Part shown: piece by piece, positions 1 through 10,667 of the stretch
Layout: each line of letters opens with the position of its first letter
Numbering within the stretch: the stretch's first letter is position 1
The notes under the pieces: model-generated
Databases searched by the model: none
What the model was told of the DNA's origin: nothing
Seen by the model: the letters and a program-made list of their open reading frames with translations, nothing else
Assembly (NCBI GenBank): GCA_037447655.1
Contig: JBBHKE010002485.1
Location: forward strand, 1 to 64,000
Direction of reading: 5' to 3'
DNA length: 64,000 nt
Source of the DNA: Zygnema cylindricum
Taxonomy: Eukaryota > Streptophyta > Zygnematophyceae > Zygnematales > Zygnemataceae
Made by a program: the position numbers and the translations under genes

Positions 1-759
1 AGCAAATAACACCATTTCACACAGCATCAGAAAAACGTAATGGAACTGGACTCCATGCAACGGAAAAAAATTGAATTCAAACTGTACTCAACTGAAAATC
101 AATGGAACCCAACTGCACTCAACTGACCTAGACTAACCTAAACTCAACTCACTCAACTTAGTCTAGACCGAACCGTACCGTACCGAACCGTACCATACCA
201 TACCATAACATAACATACAGAATGGAACAGAAGAGAACGGTACGGTACTGTACGGTACTGTACTGTATGGTACGGTACGGTACGGTACGGTACGGTACGA
301 GAACAAAAAAGAACAGAACACAACAGAACATCTGACCTGATTTGACCTAACGTGAACTAAACTACCCAGATATGACCTGAAACAAACCGAAACAAGTCAT
401 ACATAACGGAACTGCAAAGAACAGAATGGAGGCACACTTATCATAATGCACAGCATCAATCATAGGACTGGAAAGAACAAAACAGAAACAGACAAAAACT
501 CCTGAATCTATCAATGCTTGTCCACTTTGCCCTAATCCACTTTTTTCGACCGCGTCGGTTTCACGTTAACGAAAAGATAAGTAAATAAACACTATAAATA
601 CATTCAAACAACAACGAGGATGAAAAAGACGAGAATGAGAATGATAGTGACATCGATAATGAAAACAACACCAACAACAATAATAACAAAAATAATAGTA
701 AAAAATACTAAAAATTGTAGTAGGTGTAGTAGTTGTAGCAGTAGTAGAAAAAAACCTAC
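1..759 (-). other. Intron 3 (partial) of the bZIP gene
   Basis: The sequence from the exon 3 donor at 759 to the window edge is non-coding. It carries pentamer-type simple repeats at about 60-330 and AT-rich sequence with ACA/ATA trinucleotides at 600-740. No exon resembling a bZIP basic region (N-x7-R/K pattern) is visible here, so the intron continues beyond base 1. Confidence 0.6.
60..335. repeat. Degenerate pentanucleotide tract (CTCAA / CGTAC / GGTAC types)
   Basis: The stretch changes gradually from an ACTCA/CAACT-like five-base rhythm (about 100-165) to ACCGT/ACCAT (170-215) and then to GGTAC (238-300). The constant five-base phase with a shifting sequence suggests one microsatellite that diverged by slippage and substitution. 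Confidence 0.75.
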
Positions 760-3700
760 CTTTTCACCCGTTTGATTTCATCAGGGTCAGTGAGATGCTC
801 GAGAGAAGCCACAAGTTCGTCCTCTCCCTCGGATCTCTCTTCATCATCCGAAGCTTCACGAGAGGAGGAGGGACCGATTTGAGGAACTCCAGTTTGAGGT
901 AAACGCATATACCCCGTTTTCGGAGGAAGAGCGGGAATTCCAATAGGTCCGGGAGGCAGAGAGACTGGGAGAGGTCTTGAAGAAACCGCAGCTGAAAAAA
1001 AAGGGAGAGAGAGAGGAGTAAGAGAGGGAGAGTAAGAGAGGGAGAGTAAGAGAGGGAGAGTAAGAGAGGGAGAGTAAGAGAGGGAGAGTAAGAGAGGGAG
1101 AAAGAGACAGAGAAGGGAGCCAATGGGAATTCTTTATTTACAAAAAGGTTCCTTTCATATAGTGTGGTCCGAAGTGCTAAACAATAGGATATGTAATACC
1201 AGAAATGCTCGACGTTCCATAGTGACGCTAAAAAACTACGGAGTCTAATCGCTATTTATGGTGAAAAACATAATGTCATTGCACATGATCTTAGATTCTC
1301 ACAAAGACAGAATAAAAATTAATTTTTTATCTCCTATCTTCCCTCTTTTTTTTTTGGTGGACTCATTATACACAGAAATTTAAAGTTTCAAACCTAATTT
1401 TTTGAAATTGTAAAGTCAAAATCGTAAAAAATAATAAACACACGGTACTAGAAACAACAAAAAGAACACTACAACTTCCCTCGGTCCATGCTCATACTAT
1501 TGTTTTACTAGCAATTTTGTTATATTATATTTATTATGCTATTTTTTTTTCGATGCATAATCTTAAAACATCTCCGATCCTTGTTTTGCAATCCACACAG
1601 TACTACCAAATTGTTCGAACAAAAAAAAAAAGTTCACCGTCATTGGGAGGATTGGCAATTGGAAGACGCCAACCACGACATTTTTGTGTAAACATATGCC
1701 CAAAAAAATAACAAAAAAAAAAGTTCATCCTTTTGGATAACCTTAGATATCCACGCTATAGGTCATTTTTCATCCATTCTTGAACCTGTTTTCGAAAAAA
1801 ACCTTACTACAAATACTAGCGCCCATTTTATCAATTCCACGCTAAATAGGGTTAAAACAACGACGAGGTTTAAAATACATCGCTAGAGAAGGTGCCGTGT
1901 GAGCTTTCGAAAAAACAAGGAAGAAAACAAGGGAAAAGAAGAGAGAAAGGTTACGAGACCAAAAGAAGAGAGAAAGGTTACGAAACCAAAAAGAGAGAAA
2001 GGTTACAAGACCAAAAGAAGAGAGAAAGGTTACGAGACGAAAAGAAGAGAGACGAAAAGAAGAGAGAAAGGTTACGGGACGAAAAAGAAGAGAAATGGAA
2101 AGAAGAGAGAAAGGTTACAAGACCAAAAGAAGAGAGAAAGGCTACAAGACCAAAAGAGGAGGGAAAAGTTGCGAAACAAACAGAAGAGAGCAAGGTTACA
2201 AGACCAAAAGAAGAGAGAAAGGTTACGAGACCAAAAGAAGAGAGAAAGGTTACGGGACCAAAAGAAGAGAGAAAGGTTACGAGACCAAAAGAAGAGAGAC
2301 GAAAAGAAGAGAGACGAAAAGAAGAGAGAATGGTTACGGGACGAAAAAAAAAGAAACGAAAAGAAGAGAAAGGCTAAAGACCAAAGGAAGGGAGAAAGGT
2401 TACGAGACCAAAAGAAGAGAGAAAGGTTACAAGACGAAAAGAAGAGAGAAAGGTTACAAGACCAAAAGAAGAGAGAAAGGTTACGAGATCAAAAGAAGAG
2501 AGAAACGAAAAGAAGAGAGACAAAAAGAAGAGAGAAAGGTTACGGGACGAAAACAAGAGAGACAAAAAGAAGAGAGAAAGGTTACGAGACCAAAAGAAGG
2601 GAGAAAGGTTACGAGACTTACTGTCGATTTGAGGAGTCCTTCTCGTGGGTGTTTGGAGATTGGAAAGCGGAGCATGGGAGATTTGCAAAGAAACCGGAGG
2701 TAGTGGAACCGAGGAGGAAGAAGGAGAGGGAGAGGGAATCTGAGAAGGAGAAGGCATTACAGTTTGAGGCCTAGAAGCTATTGCTGCACTTGCACCCGAT
2801 CGAACCTACAAAACTCAAATCAAACGCCGAAAAAAAAAAAAAAAAACAATGGATTTGATTCTAAAATTAATTCGGAAGTAGATTCAAACATTGTCATAAA
2901 AATAGTTCGAAAATTTTTATACAGAAATCGACCCACAAACTGATTCAAAAACCGGTTCAAAAGTTGGAAAAAGTAAAGGAAAGGATTATGGTTGTACAAA
3001 GAGTTATCGACATAGTATTTTTTTCTGTTTGAATAAGAGTCACCAAAACTAACTTTATCCAGTAAAGAAACTGTCAGAACTGAAAAACATCTCCCTCTCC
3101 CTCCTTGCACCTCCGTCCCCCTCTCCCCTGTCCCTCTCCCATCCTCCCTCGCTTCTCCCTCCCACACTCTCTCTCTCCCCGAACTCACCCTCGTAAAAGC
3201 AACGATGCATGTCATCACTAGTATCTAACACCTCACCCTCTCCTTTCCCTCCCCCTCTCCCTCTCCCCTGCATATTGTCCCTCCCACTGACTCCCTCTCC
3301 CACTGTCCCCCTATCGCTTCTCCCTCACTCCTCTCTCCGTTTCTCTCTCTCTCTCCCCCAACTCACCCTCGTAGAAGCCATGGCACATGCCATCGCCAGT
3401 CTCTGTTTCAACATCGTCTCATACTCCACCGCACTATTTGTGGTAGGCTCCTCTTCAAATCCCGAAAAGAGAGGTCTTACTCCTCCTCCCCCTCCTCCCC
3501 CTCCTCCTCCTCCTCCTCCTCCTCCTCCTCCAACTACTTCTCCTCCTCCATGTACAGCTGGTCTCCCTTCATGGACAATGTGAACTCCACTCCCTCCACT
3601 TCCTCCACTCCCTCCACTCCCTCCACTATTGATAATTTGAGGGCGACTTTGGGAAGAAGGGAGGGAAGAGGAGGAAGGAGGAGGAGAAGGGATTTCTGTC

Positions 3701-4758
3701 AAAATTTGGTCGTGAGACATCTCCGGTAAACTGACACTTGCCATTTCCATGTGGTTTTGGTTTTGATTGGAAGAGAGAGGAGGGAGAGGGAGAGGAACCG
3801 AAACCGGGAGAGAAGCCATGCCCAAGGCTTCCACTGCGTTTGAAGTTGCCGGGAAACTTCCTCCTTGTTTCGAGTTTTCTTGCCCTTTATCAGATTCTGT
3901 CTTGTTATAGTCCTCCTTCACTCTCATCTCCGCATCTCCTCCTCCGCCTCCTCTTCCTCCTTCAGCAATTTTGTTTCCTCCGTGAGAGATCCCATGTCCC
4001 TTCCCCAGTTTCTCTCTCTCCTTCTCCTTCTCCTCTTCTTCGTCTTCATCGTCCTCATCATCGTCATCATCATCGTCGTCGTCATCCTCCTCCTCCTCCT
4101 CCTCCTCCTCCTCTTCATCCTCCTCATCTTCGTCCTTTTCCTCTCCGTCAACCTGAATTTCCTCCGCTTCCGAACCCTCGTTCTCTCTCCTCCTCCTCCC
4201 TTTCTTTCCAAGCCTTCCCTCTCCCATTCCCTTACCGCTCTCTCCTCTCCCACTCCCTCTTCCACTCACTCTACCACTCCCTCCTCCCCCTCCGTGATTG
4301 TCTGTCACGGGAGATAGAGGTCCCACAGCCGAAGCGTGTTCCTTCAAAAATTCTTGAAAAGCCCATTCGGACGAGCTTCGGTTCATTCGATGGAAAGAAT
4401 TAGAGTGAGGGAGAGAGAGAGGATTTTGCATTTGATACATTAATCCGGAAGAGACGGAATGGTCTCTTTGTAATCTTAGTAAATCTGGATAAGAACCTCC
4501 TCCTACTCCTCCTCCTCCTATACTTCCACTTCCTCCTCCTCCCTTTCCGTCACCGCCTCCTTTTCCTTCTCCTCCTCCTCCTCCTCCTCCTCCTCCTCCT
4601 CCTCCGCCTCCTCCTCCTCCACCTTCTCCTCCTCCTCCTCCTCCTCCTTCCACTCCTCCCCCTCCTCCTCCTCCTCCTCCTCCTCCTCCTCCCTCTCCTT
4701 GTGTATCAAGTTTCCAAAATGTACCAAGAATGTCGTCCACCGAGAATACACGCTCCAT
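760..4758 (-). CDS. Group C bZIP transcription factor (bZIP63/Opaque2-like), 3' part outside the window
   Basis: Three exons fit on the minus strand: 4758-3367 (464 codons, phase 0, donor GTGAGT), 2805-2622 (184 bp, donor GTAAGT) and 991-760 (232 bp, donor GTAGG). The N-terminus MERVFSVDDILGTFWKLD and the block MNRSSSEWAFQEFLKE (about residues 122-140) resemble the conserved start of plant group C bZIPs, and YETMLKQRLAMACAMA at the end of exon 1 resembles YQAFLKSKLHLACAAVA of that family. Exon 3 ends in the signature SSREASDDEERSEGEDE, then DPDEIKRVKR, which in this family immediately precedes the DNA-binding basic region. That region and the zipper must lie left of base 1. These proteins bind ACGT-core promoter motifs in the nucleus, usually as heterodimers with group S1 bZIPs. 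Exon 1 is much longer than in relatives because of Gly tracts (GGA repeats) and a Glu/Asp tract (about residues 205-250). Confidence 0.88.
1019..1108. repeat. 14-bp minisatellite, about six units
   Basis: Six near-identical copies of TAAGAGAGGGAGAG run from 1019 to about 1102. On the bZIP coding strand this is a pyrimidine-rich CTCTCCCTCTCTTA array lying just upstream of the exon 3 acceptor at 992, so it forms part of that intron's extended polypyrimidine region. Confidence 0.9.
1890..2620. repeat. 27-bp purine-rich minisatellite in bZIP intron 2
   Basis: About 25 copies of a 27-bp unit (AAAGAAGAGAGAAAGG then TTACGAGACC on the plus strand) plus shorter GACGAAAAGAAGA half units. The array begins directly at the splice donor of bZIP exon 2: read on the minus strand, the donor-proximal bases AGTCTCGTAACCTTTCTC are themselves the first unit. 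Long open frames through the array are a by-product of a unit length divisible by three. Confidence 0.92.
3085..3375. repeat. Tandem duplication of the bZIP exon 1 donor region (offset 178 bp)
   Basis: The exon 1/intron 1 border (plus-strand ACTCACCCTCGTAGAAGC at 3361) has a diverged copy ACTCACCCTCGTAAAAGC at 3183. The match continues into exon sequence (ATGGCACATGCCATCGCCAG versus ATGCATGTCATCACTAG). Both copies have CT-rich DNA on their left. The inner copy is intronic; reading through the first donor meets an in-frame stop, so the donor at 3366 must be the one used for the full protein. Confidence 0.85.
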
Positions 4759-5480
4759 TTCTCAATTTTTTTTTCTCAAGTTAAAATAATCTAATGTTTT
4801 TTTAGATTCCTAAAATTCGGGTCCTTAATACATTTATTTTTCTGCTTATTGAACCTTTTTCTATGTTTTCATTGAAGGAAAAACCAAAATAATTGACAGT
4901 TTTGTCACAAAACAAGAGTTTTTGAGAAGCTTAAAAAGTTTTAAACTTTTTATATATTCTTGTATACTTTCCAATTTTCTTCATTCTTTTAAATTTGTAG
5001 ATCTTATTTAAGAGTACAGAAAAGCAATTATTGATGCGATTTAAAGAGATATTATTAAAAATTGCTCAATTAATAATATTATTTTGTAATTTTTTATTTT
5101 TTTTTGTCGAATGCTCAAAACATCGACAGATTTGAGAATCACAAAATCTGAGGACAAAGAAATCATAAAAAAGAAAAAGGAAAATAAAACACAATGGGTA
5201 TTAGAAACAAAGACATAAACAAACAAAAAACAAGGCATTAGAAACTCTAATTCCGTTCCAGTTCCTTTAAAATATACAAAAAAAAAAAAACATTTTTGCA
5301 AAACCGATATTCATTCTCTCTCAGTAATAAATCATTCAAGTGACATCTTTTTTCTTTACTAAGAATAAATAAACAAACAATTGCAAGCTAGACCAAGAAA
5401 AATTTGACATTTTTCTTGTCCATTTCTTGAATTCTTTCCCTTGAGGTTGTTTTAAAAAAACCTAAAAATTGAAAATGTCT
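4759..5480. other. AT-rich 5' flank/leader of the bZIP gene
   Basis: No coding exon or known element is visible. The DNA is AT-rich with several homopolymer runs. Given the start codon at 4758, it should hold the 5' leader, possibly with a leader intron, but no transcription start can be assigned from sequence alone. Confidence 0.4.
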
Positions 5481-5489
5481 TCCTGAAAA

Positions 5490-6110
5490 TTTGGAAGATT
5501 TCTCTCTTTTTCATTTTTCCTCTTATTTTCCTTCACATTTGTATCGTGAATTTCTTCTCTTTACCTTCACTAGTTTTCTCCCTCTCCCTCTCCCTCTCCC
5601 TCTCCCTCTCCCTCCATTTCCTCTGCCTCTTCCATCCTCCTTCCGGTCTCCTTCCTCCCTCCCTCCTGTCCACTATCCTCCTCTGTTTCTTCTTCCTTCC
5701 TCCTCCTCCCCTCCACTCTCCTCTTATTCTCAACTCTTCTCCACTTCCCCTTCCTTCCCTTTCTTCATATCATTTTGATGTTCCTTCCACCCGCATCGCC
5801 GTTCCTTCCATCTCTCTCCATCATTCCATTCCACAATTTATTCTCAGATCCTCGTCACGGTCATGGATTTCTTCTTGTCCTTGCCCTCCATCAGTTCTTC
5901 TCATCCTGTTTCCTTCCATTTCGTTCCCCCCGCCATCCCCTGATCCGCATTCCTCCCCCATCGCATCCATCGATCCCTCTTCCCCGACCTCGTCTGGTCA
6001 TCTCCCGCCATCTCATCCCCTCCCCCCCCTCTCCCTCCTCCCCTCTCCCTCTCCCCCTCCCCTCTCCCCCTCCCCTCCTGCTCCACCCTCCTCCCCCCAC
6101 TCCACCTCGG
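5490..6110. repeat. Long polypyrimidine (CT-rich) tract upstream of the bZIP gene
   Basis: About 600 bp of nearly uninterrupted C/T on the plus strand, including a CCCTCT hexamer array at about 5579-5616. On the bZIP strand this is GA-rich, as in plant leaders and promoters that bind GAGA-type factors. A 304-residue open frame across it (5546-6460) is Ser/Pro/Leu low-complexity sequence and is not accepted as a gene. Confidence 0.7.
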
Positions 6111-6254
6111 GCGGCCTTTCCTCCTTCGAACTTCCGCACAAAACGACAAAACAAAACCGACCGAAAAAAATTTGTCGAAAGGTGAAAAAAATCAAGATGA
6201 AAAGAAAGAGAGAAAAAGGGAGACGGGGTGCAAAAAAAAAAAGTGCTTTGAGTT

Positions 6255-6560
6255 CCGCACGTGTGAGTCAAACCCTAATTTGTACGTTTACGAATATTCG
6301 AAGCTGTTGTCTTTTTTTCTCTCCTTTTTTTTTTTTGTCTCTTGCCGTTCGGCGAAAATGGTACAAGATTAGGGCAAACTTTCGGACGAATATTCGTATT
6401 AAAAAAAAAACACGTGTCAGTCTTTTTGGATTGAGTTGTACCGTACATTCATTAATGTGACGTCATAATCCGGCGTTTGTGGATAACGTGGTCGAAGGTA
6501 CATTTTGGAGATAGTACGAACGGTCAGGATTAGCAAATGCCTTTCCTGCACACGTGTATT
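6255..6560. promoter_or_regulatory. Three CACGTG G-box/ABRE-type motifs upstream of the bZIP gene
   Basis: CACGTG cores occur at about 6258 (GCACGTGTGAG), 6411 (ACACGTGTCAG) and 6551 (ACACGTGTATT). ACACGTGTC-type sites are classic ACGT-core targets of plant bZIP and bHLH factors. They lie 1.5-1.8 kb upstream of the start codon, so promoter function, including autoregulation by this bZIP, is only a possibility. Confidence 0.4.
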
Positions 6561-6703
6561 ATAAACATGGACGGAAGGTACATATAGTACAGGAAGTGAT
6601 GTACGGACAAATGAAGAATTTCGAGACAAGAGTCACGAACGCCGTACAATACTTGGAGCAACAGTTGTCGCATAGGGCGTTGCCTAGTCCGTACATTACA
6701 GTA

Positions 6704-6910
6704 CACCATGTATCGCTGTTACTGTTAAATTGTTAATAGTTTTTTCGTCACTTAAAATATCTTTTCTCCGTACACACTTCTCCGATTTTCAAAAGGAGAC
6801 CGCCAATTGAAAGCTGAGAATCTTACCTTTCAATCGCAGCCGTCATATATACTATCCGACATATGTGTACGGAGAAAATAAGCTTTAAGAGTTCACGCAA
6901 TGTAGTGTTT
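6704..6910. mobile_element. TA-flanked MITE, family A copy 1
   Basis: Starts TA-CACCATGTATCGCTGTTA and contains the family's internal fold-back: CTTTTCTCCGTACACACTT on the left arm, TGTGTACGGAGAAAA on the right arm. The right terminal repeat is eroded. About 210 bp with no coding capacity. Confidence 0.75.
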
Positions 6911-6923
6911 TAGGTAGTGTTGG

Positions 6924-7135
6924 GCAGAGGTCGCAAAAGTCAAAAAATTTCACACCCGAAACCGACCGTTTTTTTTTTTTTCAAAATCTGAGTAACCGAC
7001 GCCCGACCGAATTTTGTCACGCTCCAAAATTGTTAACCGTTAACCGACCGTCGTTTACGAAAAAAAAAAAAAACCGAATCTTGATTTTTCGCGACTAACC
7101 GTGCCCGCCCGTAACCGAAAAAGTACAAAATTACA
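6924..7135. mobile_element. hAT-like element D, 5' end only
   Basis: Begins CAGAGGTCGCAAAAGTC after the flank GTGTTGGG and continues with CCGACCG-rich subterminal DNA that matches the intact copies at 16556 and 61056. No matching TTTGCGACCTCTG end was found downstream, so the copy is truncated. Its target looks like the TAGTGTTGGG end of a family C element. Confidence 0.6.
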
Positions 7136-7169
7136 ACGCTCATTATTATTAACGTTAAGCATTTATTAC

Positions 7170-8008
7170 ACCGCGAATCGTAATCATCGTAAACAAATAA
7201 TTAATGTTATCCATTCCAATGTAGATTTTTTCGTTTTTTCAAAACAAAGTTGTACTCTACTGTAGTTTATCAATAACTCAAGTTTAGGTTTCTGTCAGTA
7301 ATAATCATCCGCTTTACCGAATCTGACAAACGTACAATTTCACGTCATAATTATCCGATTTCTTAGGTACACATAGAGAATCTGAAAAACGTACAATTTC
7401 ACGTCATAATGACGTTTGCACCACGCGGTTTGTGAAAACACAGGTACATCATAACGGCATGTATTTACTCTAATACGGAACAACGTTGACGTTAATACAG
7501 GTGAGACGTCTGAAAGATAGACGAGGTAACACCCTTATTACAATTAAGACACATATTAGCATACTTAACTCTAATAAAACCACCCAAAAGGGACGTTATT
7601 AGAATACATGAGATACGGACGAACGGAACTACGACCATACGTCCAAGTTACATGTAGAAACGGCGTGGCGTGTTAACCATTTTCGTAAACGTCAAACCAA
7701 AAAAAAAAAAAAAAAACTTTACGTTACGCGGTATAGCGTTAACACGTAACCGCCGTAAAATTGTCTGATCGGTACGGATACTCGATTTGGCGTCGTCGTA
7801 CAATTTTTAAGATTGTGTACGGTTACATAGATTAATGTTTACAATCGTACGGAGAATATTCCATTTTTGTTGTCCCCAAATTAGCGTTAACGCCGAAATT
7901 ATAATAAACCCTTTTTTTTCAAATTTTCAAATTCTTAATTAACGTCAATGACGGTATATTTACTTACACACTATTTAAACTTTGACACTAATAACGATGC
8001 GCGGTGTA
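7170..8008. mobile_element. TA-flanked element, family B, about 840 bp
   Basis: Left end TA-CACCGCGAATCGTAATCAT and right end ACTAATAACGATGCGCGGTG-TA form inverted repeats bounded by TA. The interior is AT-rich with many GTAC/CGTAC words and no coding potential. The TA boundary suggests a Tc1/mariner (Stowaway-like) origin. Confidence 0.65.
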
Positions 8009-8137
8009 CTTTCGGCAAAGAGGCCGGCCGGTAACTGTATCGCTAGACGGCAGGTGAAGGGGATTTGGCAGACAGAAAGCCTCAAAAGAGTGGATGTGTG
8101 AACCATATTCGACTCATTGTACTTCTATGGTATAGTA

Positions 8138-8354
8138 AACCGTGTATCGCTATTAGGGTTAACATTTTTTTCACCACTTCAACAGCTTTTCTCCGTACAC
8201 ACTTGTCCGATTTTCAAATGGAGACCGCCAATCAAAATATGAGGATCTTCGCTTGCAATCTTCACCGTCAGATCTGAAATCAGACAAGAGTGTATGGAGA
8301 AAAGATGTTTAACGTGGCAAAAAACAACATTTACACTAATAGCGATTCATGGTG
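8138..8354. mobile_element. TA-flanked MITE, family A copy 2
   Basis: Left end ACCGTGTATCGCTATTAGGG, right end ACTAATAGCGATTCATGGTG. The internal arms CTCCGTACACACTTGTCCGA and GACAAGAGTGTATGGAGAAA pair with each other. About 217 bp, non-coding. Confidence 0.8.
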
Positions 8355-8360
8355 TGCAGT

Positions 8361-9112
8361 ACACCGTGAATCGCTAATAGCGTGTATAACGCTAATTAGG
8401 TTCCCCCAAATTTTGACCCAAATTCTTAAATAGTTAATAATTCTAGGGAATTGATCATGGCAGTGGCTATTTTGGTTGCACACAGTCACTTACGTCACTT
8501 TGTCAGGGATTGTACGTTTTATGTACACATTGGTACGATTAAAGTACCACTGAGCTTAAATTTGACAGTCAATTACACCGCGAATCATTATTGGTGTCGA
8601 TAACTCTAATTTGGGTTGTTAAAATTTTGATTTTTTTTTTCAAATAGAATACATGATTTTATTTTTCCTTGACGTTAATTAAGGTACCGTACAAACTAGC
8701 GTAAAGCCTGAAAGTACAATAAAATCTAGATAGTGTGGTGTACGGTCGATGTCATACCGTACATAAATGCACCTTTTCAAGTGAAAATTTACAAAAAAAT
8801 AATTAAATCAGAAGCGCACGCATAGGAACGTGCGCTAAAAAAATGGGATTATTCTGACACTTAAATTAGTAGGCATGTACAGATATTTTAAATTCACGAC
8901 AGCGTACGATTTCTAATATTTTGAACGGATGCATATATTAATGTATATAATCGTACGACAATTTTTCCATTTTTGTTGTTCCCAAATTAGCATTAACACC
9001 GAAATAAGAATGCACATTTTTATTGAAAAATTTCAAATTTTTAATTAGTATCAAGTACGGTAAATTTTCTTCAACAATATTTAAGCTTTACATTAATAAC
9101 GATTCGCGGTGT
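8361..9112. mobile_element. Abutting family B elements (ends at 8361, 8575 and 9112)
   Basis: ACACCGTGAATCGCTAATAG at 8361 lies seven bases after copy A2. A second left end, TA-CACCGCGAATCATTATTG, begins at 8575 and pairs with CATTAATAACGATTCGCGGTG-TA ending at 9112, giving a 538-bp element with good inverted repeats. The 8361 end has no clear partner of its own. Confidence 0.6.
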
Positions 9113-9330
9113 AGTTGAACAGGTTTGCCTTTCAAAATATTGTTACACCATGTTAAAATTTGCCGCGCTTGCGAACGTAGACCGTCATAATAAAATCAAC
9201 ATTTCACAAGGTCGGCCAAGGTTTACGGTAACATAACAGCGGCAACCACATGCAAATAAAAGAGTTAAGCACAATCACTTTTTACCTTTTCGTGAGCTCC
9301 GCAGTGAGAGCGCAAATTCGCTCTTAACTT

Positions 9331-10078
9331 AGGGTGAAGTTCCATTAGACGAAATTTGGGGTTTGTTACTGGACGCCTTACATTTTCGTACAACACCGTA
9401 CAAAGTCGTACCATATTTTTTTTATTGTCAGACAAAACATCGTTACAGTAAAGCTGTGGGGAAGCTCCAATGATGTGGGCGTAATTCTTGACCGTTGGAT
9501 GTTTCACTTTTTGAGATACGTGAAGAAATCTAGCACATCATCCAGTGGGCCACAACTCTCCTCGCGAGGCGAGTTGGCGCCCATTATATGATTGCCATTC
9601 ATTACCATTAGTACACGTGAAAAGGAAAAAAAATATCTAAGTTGTACAAGAGATCACATGCGTGCACGTTGTAAATGCCATGTGCCTCCTACCACGTTGA
9701 ATGCAGGTCAGGTGAAAATATCCTCGCACACTCCGTCTGACATCCACCACAATTCAAAGTTTGTCGCGACCTTCAAAGTTTGTCGCGTGTTTTTGCCATT
9801 TTGTTTCAAAATTTTGATTTCGATTTTCAAAATCAAAATCTAGAAAAAACTTTATGTACGAATCATTAATTACCTCAGGTGGTACAAAAATTTCGTACAC
9901 ATATTCCGTTTGTAGATTTTTTTCAATGTTTTTAGAATCTATACTCTAACATACGTGGCGCTAATCATAATTGAGGAAGGTTTTTTACTGGCCCGACACA
10001 ATGGAGCGGACTTCCAGTAAATGCTGCCAGTAGACTTGTCTATACATTTACTGGGACCGCCTAATGGAACTTCACCCT
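9331..10078. mobile_element. Element family F copy 1, inverted ends AGGGTGAAGTTCCATTAG
   Basis: AGGGTGAAGTTCCATTAG at 9331 is exactly inverted as CTAATGGAACTTCACCCT at 10061-10078. The subterminal GACGAAATTTGGGGTTTGTT recurs in the other two F copies (right end at 14284, left end at 63745). TA borders the element on both sides. Open frames inside are short and unrecognised. A PIF/Harbinger or mariner-type MITE is plausible. Confidence 0.75.
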
Positions 10079-10665
10079 ACGGCGCAAAATTGAAATTTAA
10101 TCGCCAATCGTAAATAGTGTAGCTTGATTTGGTCGCCCGTGACAACTCGCATATTTCTCATTAAGTTCCAATTTATATTTTTACGCCGGTCCGTTGTATT
10201 ATAGTGAACAAATTTTATTTCGTTTCGTGCAATTTCATATGTTCGTACAAGACTTCTAATACTTTAGTTTTCAGAGGTTTCATTTATCGTCATTATCCAA
10301 TTTGCGTCTAAGGGCATTTTCCCATGTGCTAAAGTTACTGTTATTTTATGTCATTTTCCTCTATAACTTTGAAAAAAATGAGAAAATCTGCAACCGTACC
10401 AAAAAATTGAAAATACCACCGTACAAGTTGCGTTACCTTAAAACTTTATATGTATTGGAGTTTGTCATTTAGCGCTATGCAGTTTGTCGTCTAGCACGTT
10501 TCGAGCCCCTTCGCATCCTTTCAGCTCATCTTCAAAATTTATATAAAATCACCTCACGAGGTGATTTTAAATATAGTTCTATATGGTGAGCGAACAAGCT
10601 GATGTTGTCGCACGTGTCATTTCTTTTGCGCGGAGTACAAAAAAAAGAACCCACTGCATGTTTCC
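10079..10665. other. Intergenic DNA, nothing recognised
   Basis: AT-rich sequence without a supported gene. A small perfect palindrome sits at 10542-10573 (AAAATCACCTC-ACGAGGTGATTTT). Confidence 0.4.
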
Positions 10666-10667
10666 AG

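Noticed and set aside
1892-2774. Three overlapping Lys/Arg/Glu-rich open frames of up to 291 residues
   Set aside because: They are read-through of the 27-bp minisatellite; all frames stay open because of the period. No conserved domain, and the region is intron 2 of the bZIP gene.
3738-4403. Plus-strand frames opposite the bZIP exon
   Set aside because: Shadows of the coding trinucleotide repeats on the minus strand.
5546-6460. 304-residue Ser/Pro/Leu-rich plus-strand frame
   Set aside because: It spans a polypyrimidine tract; composition explains the lack of stops. No recognisable domain.
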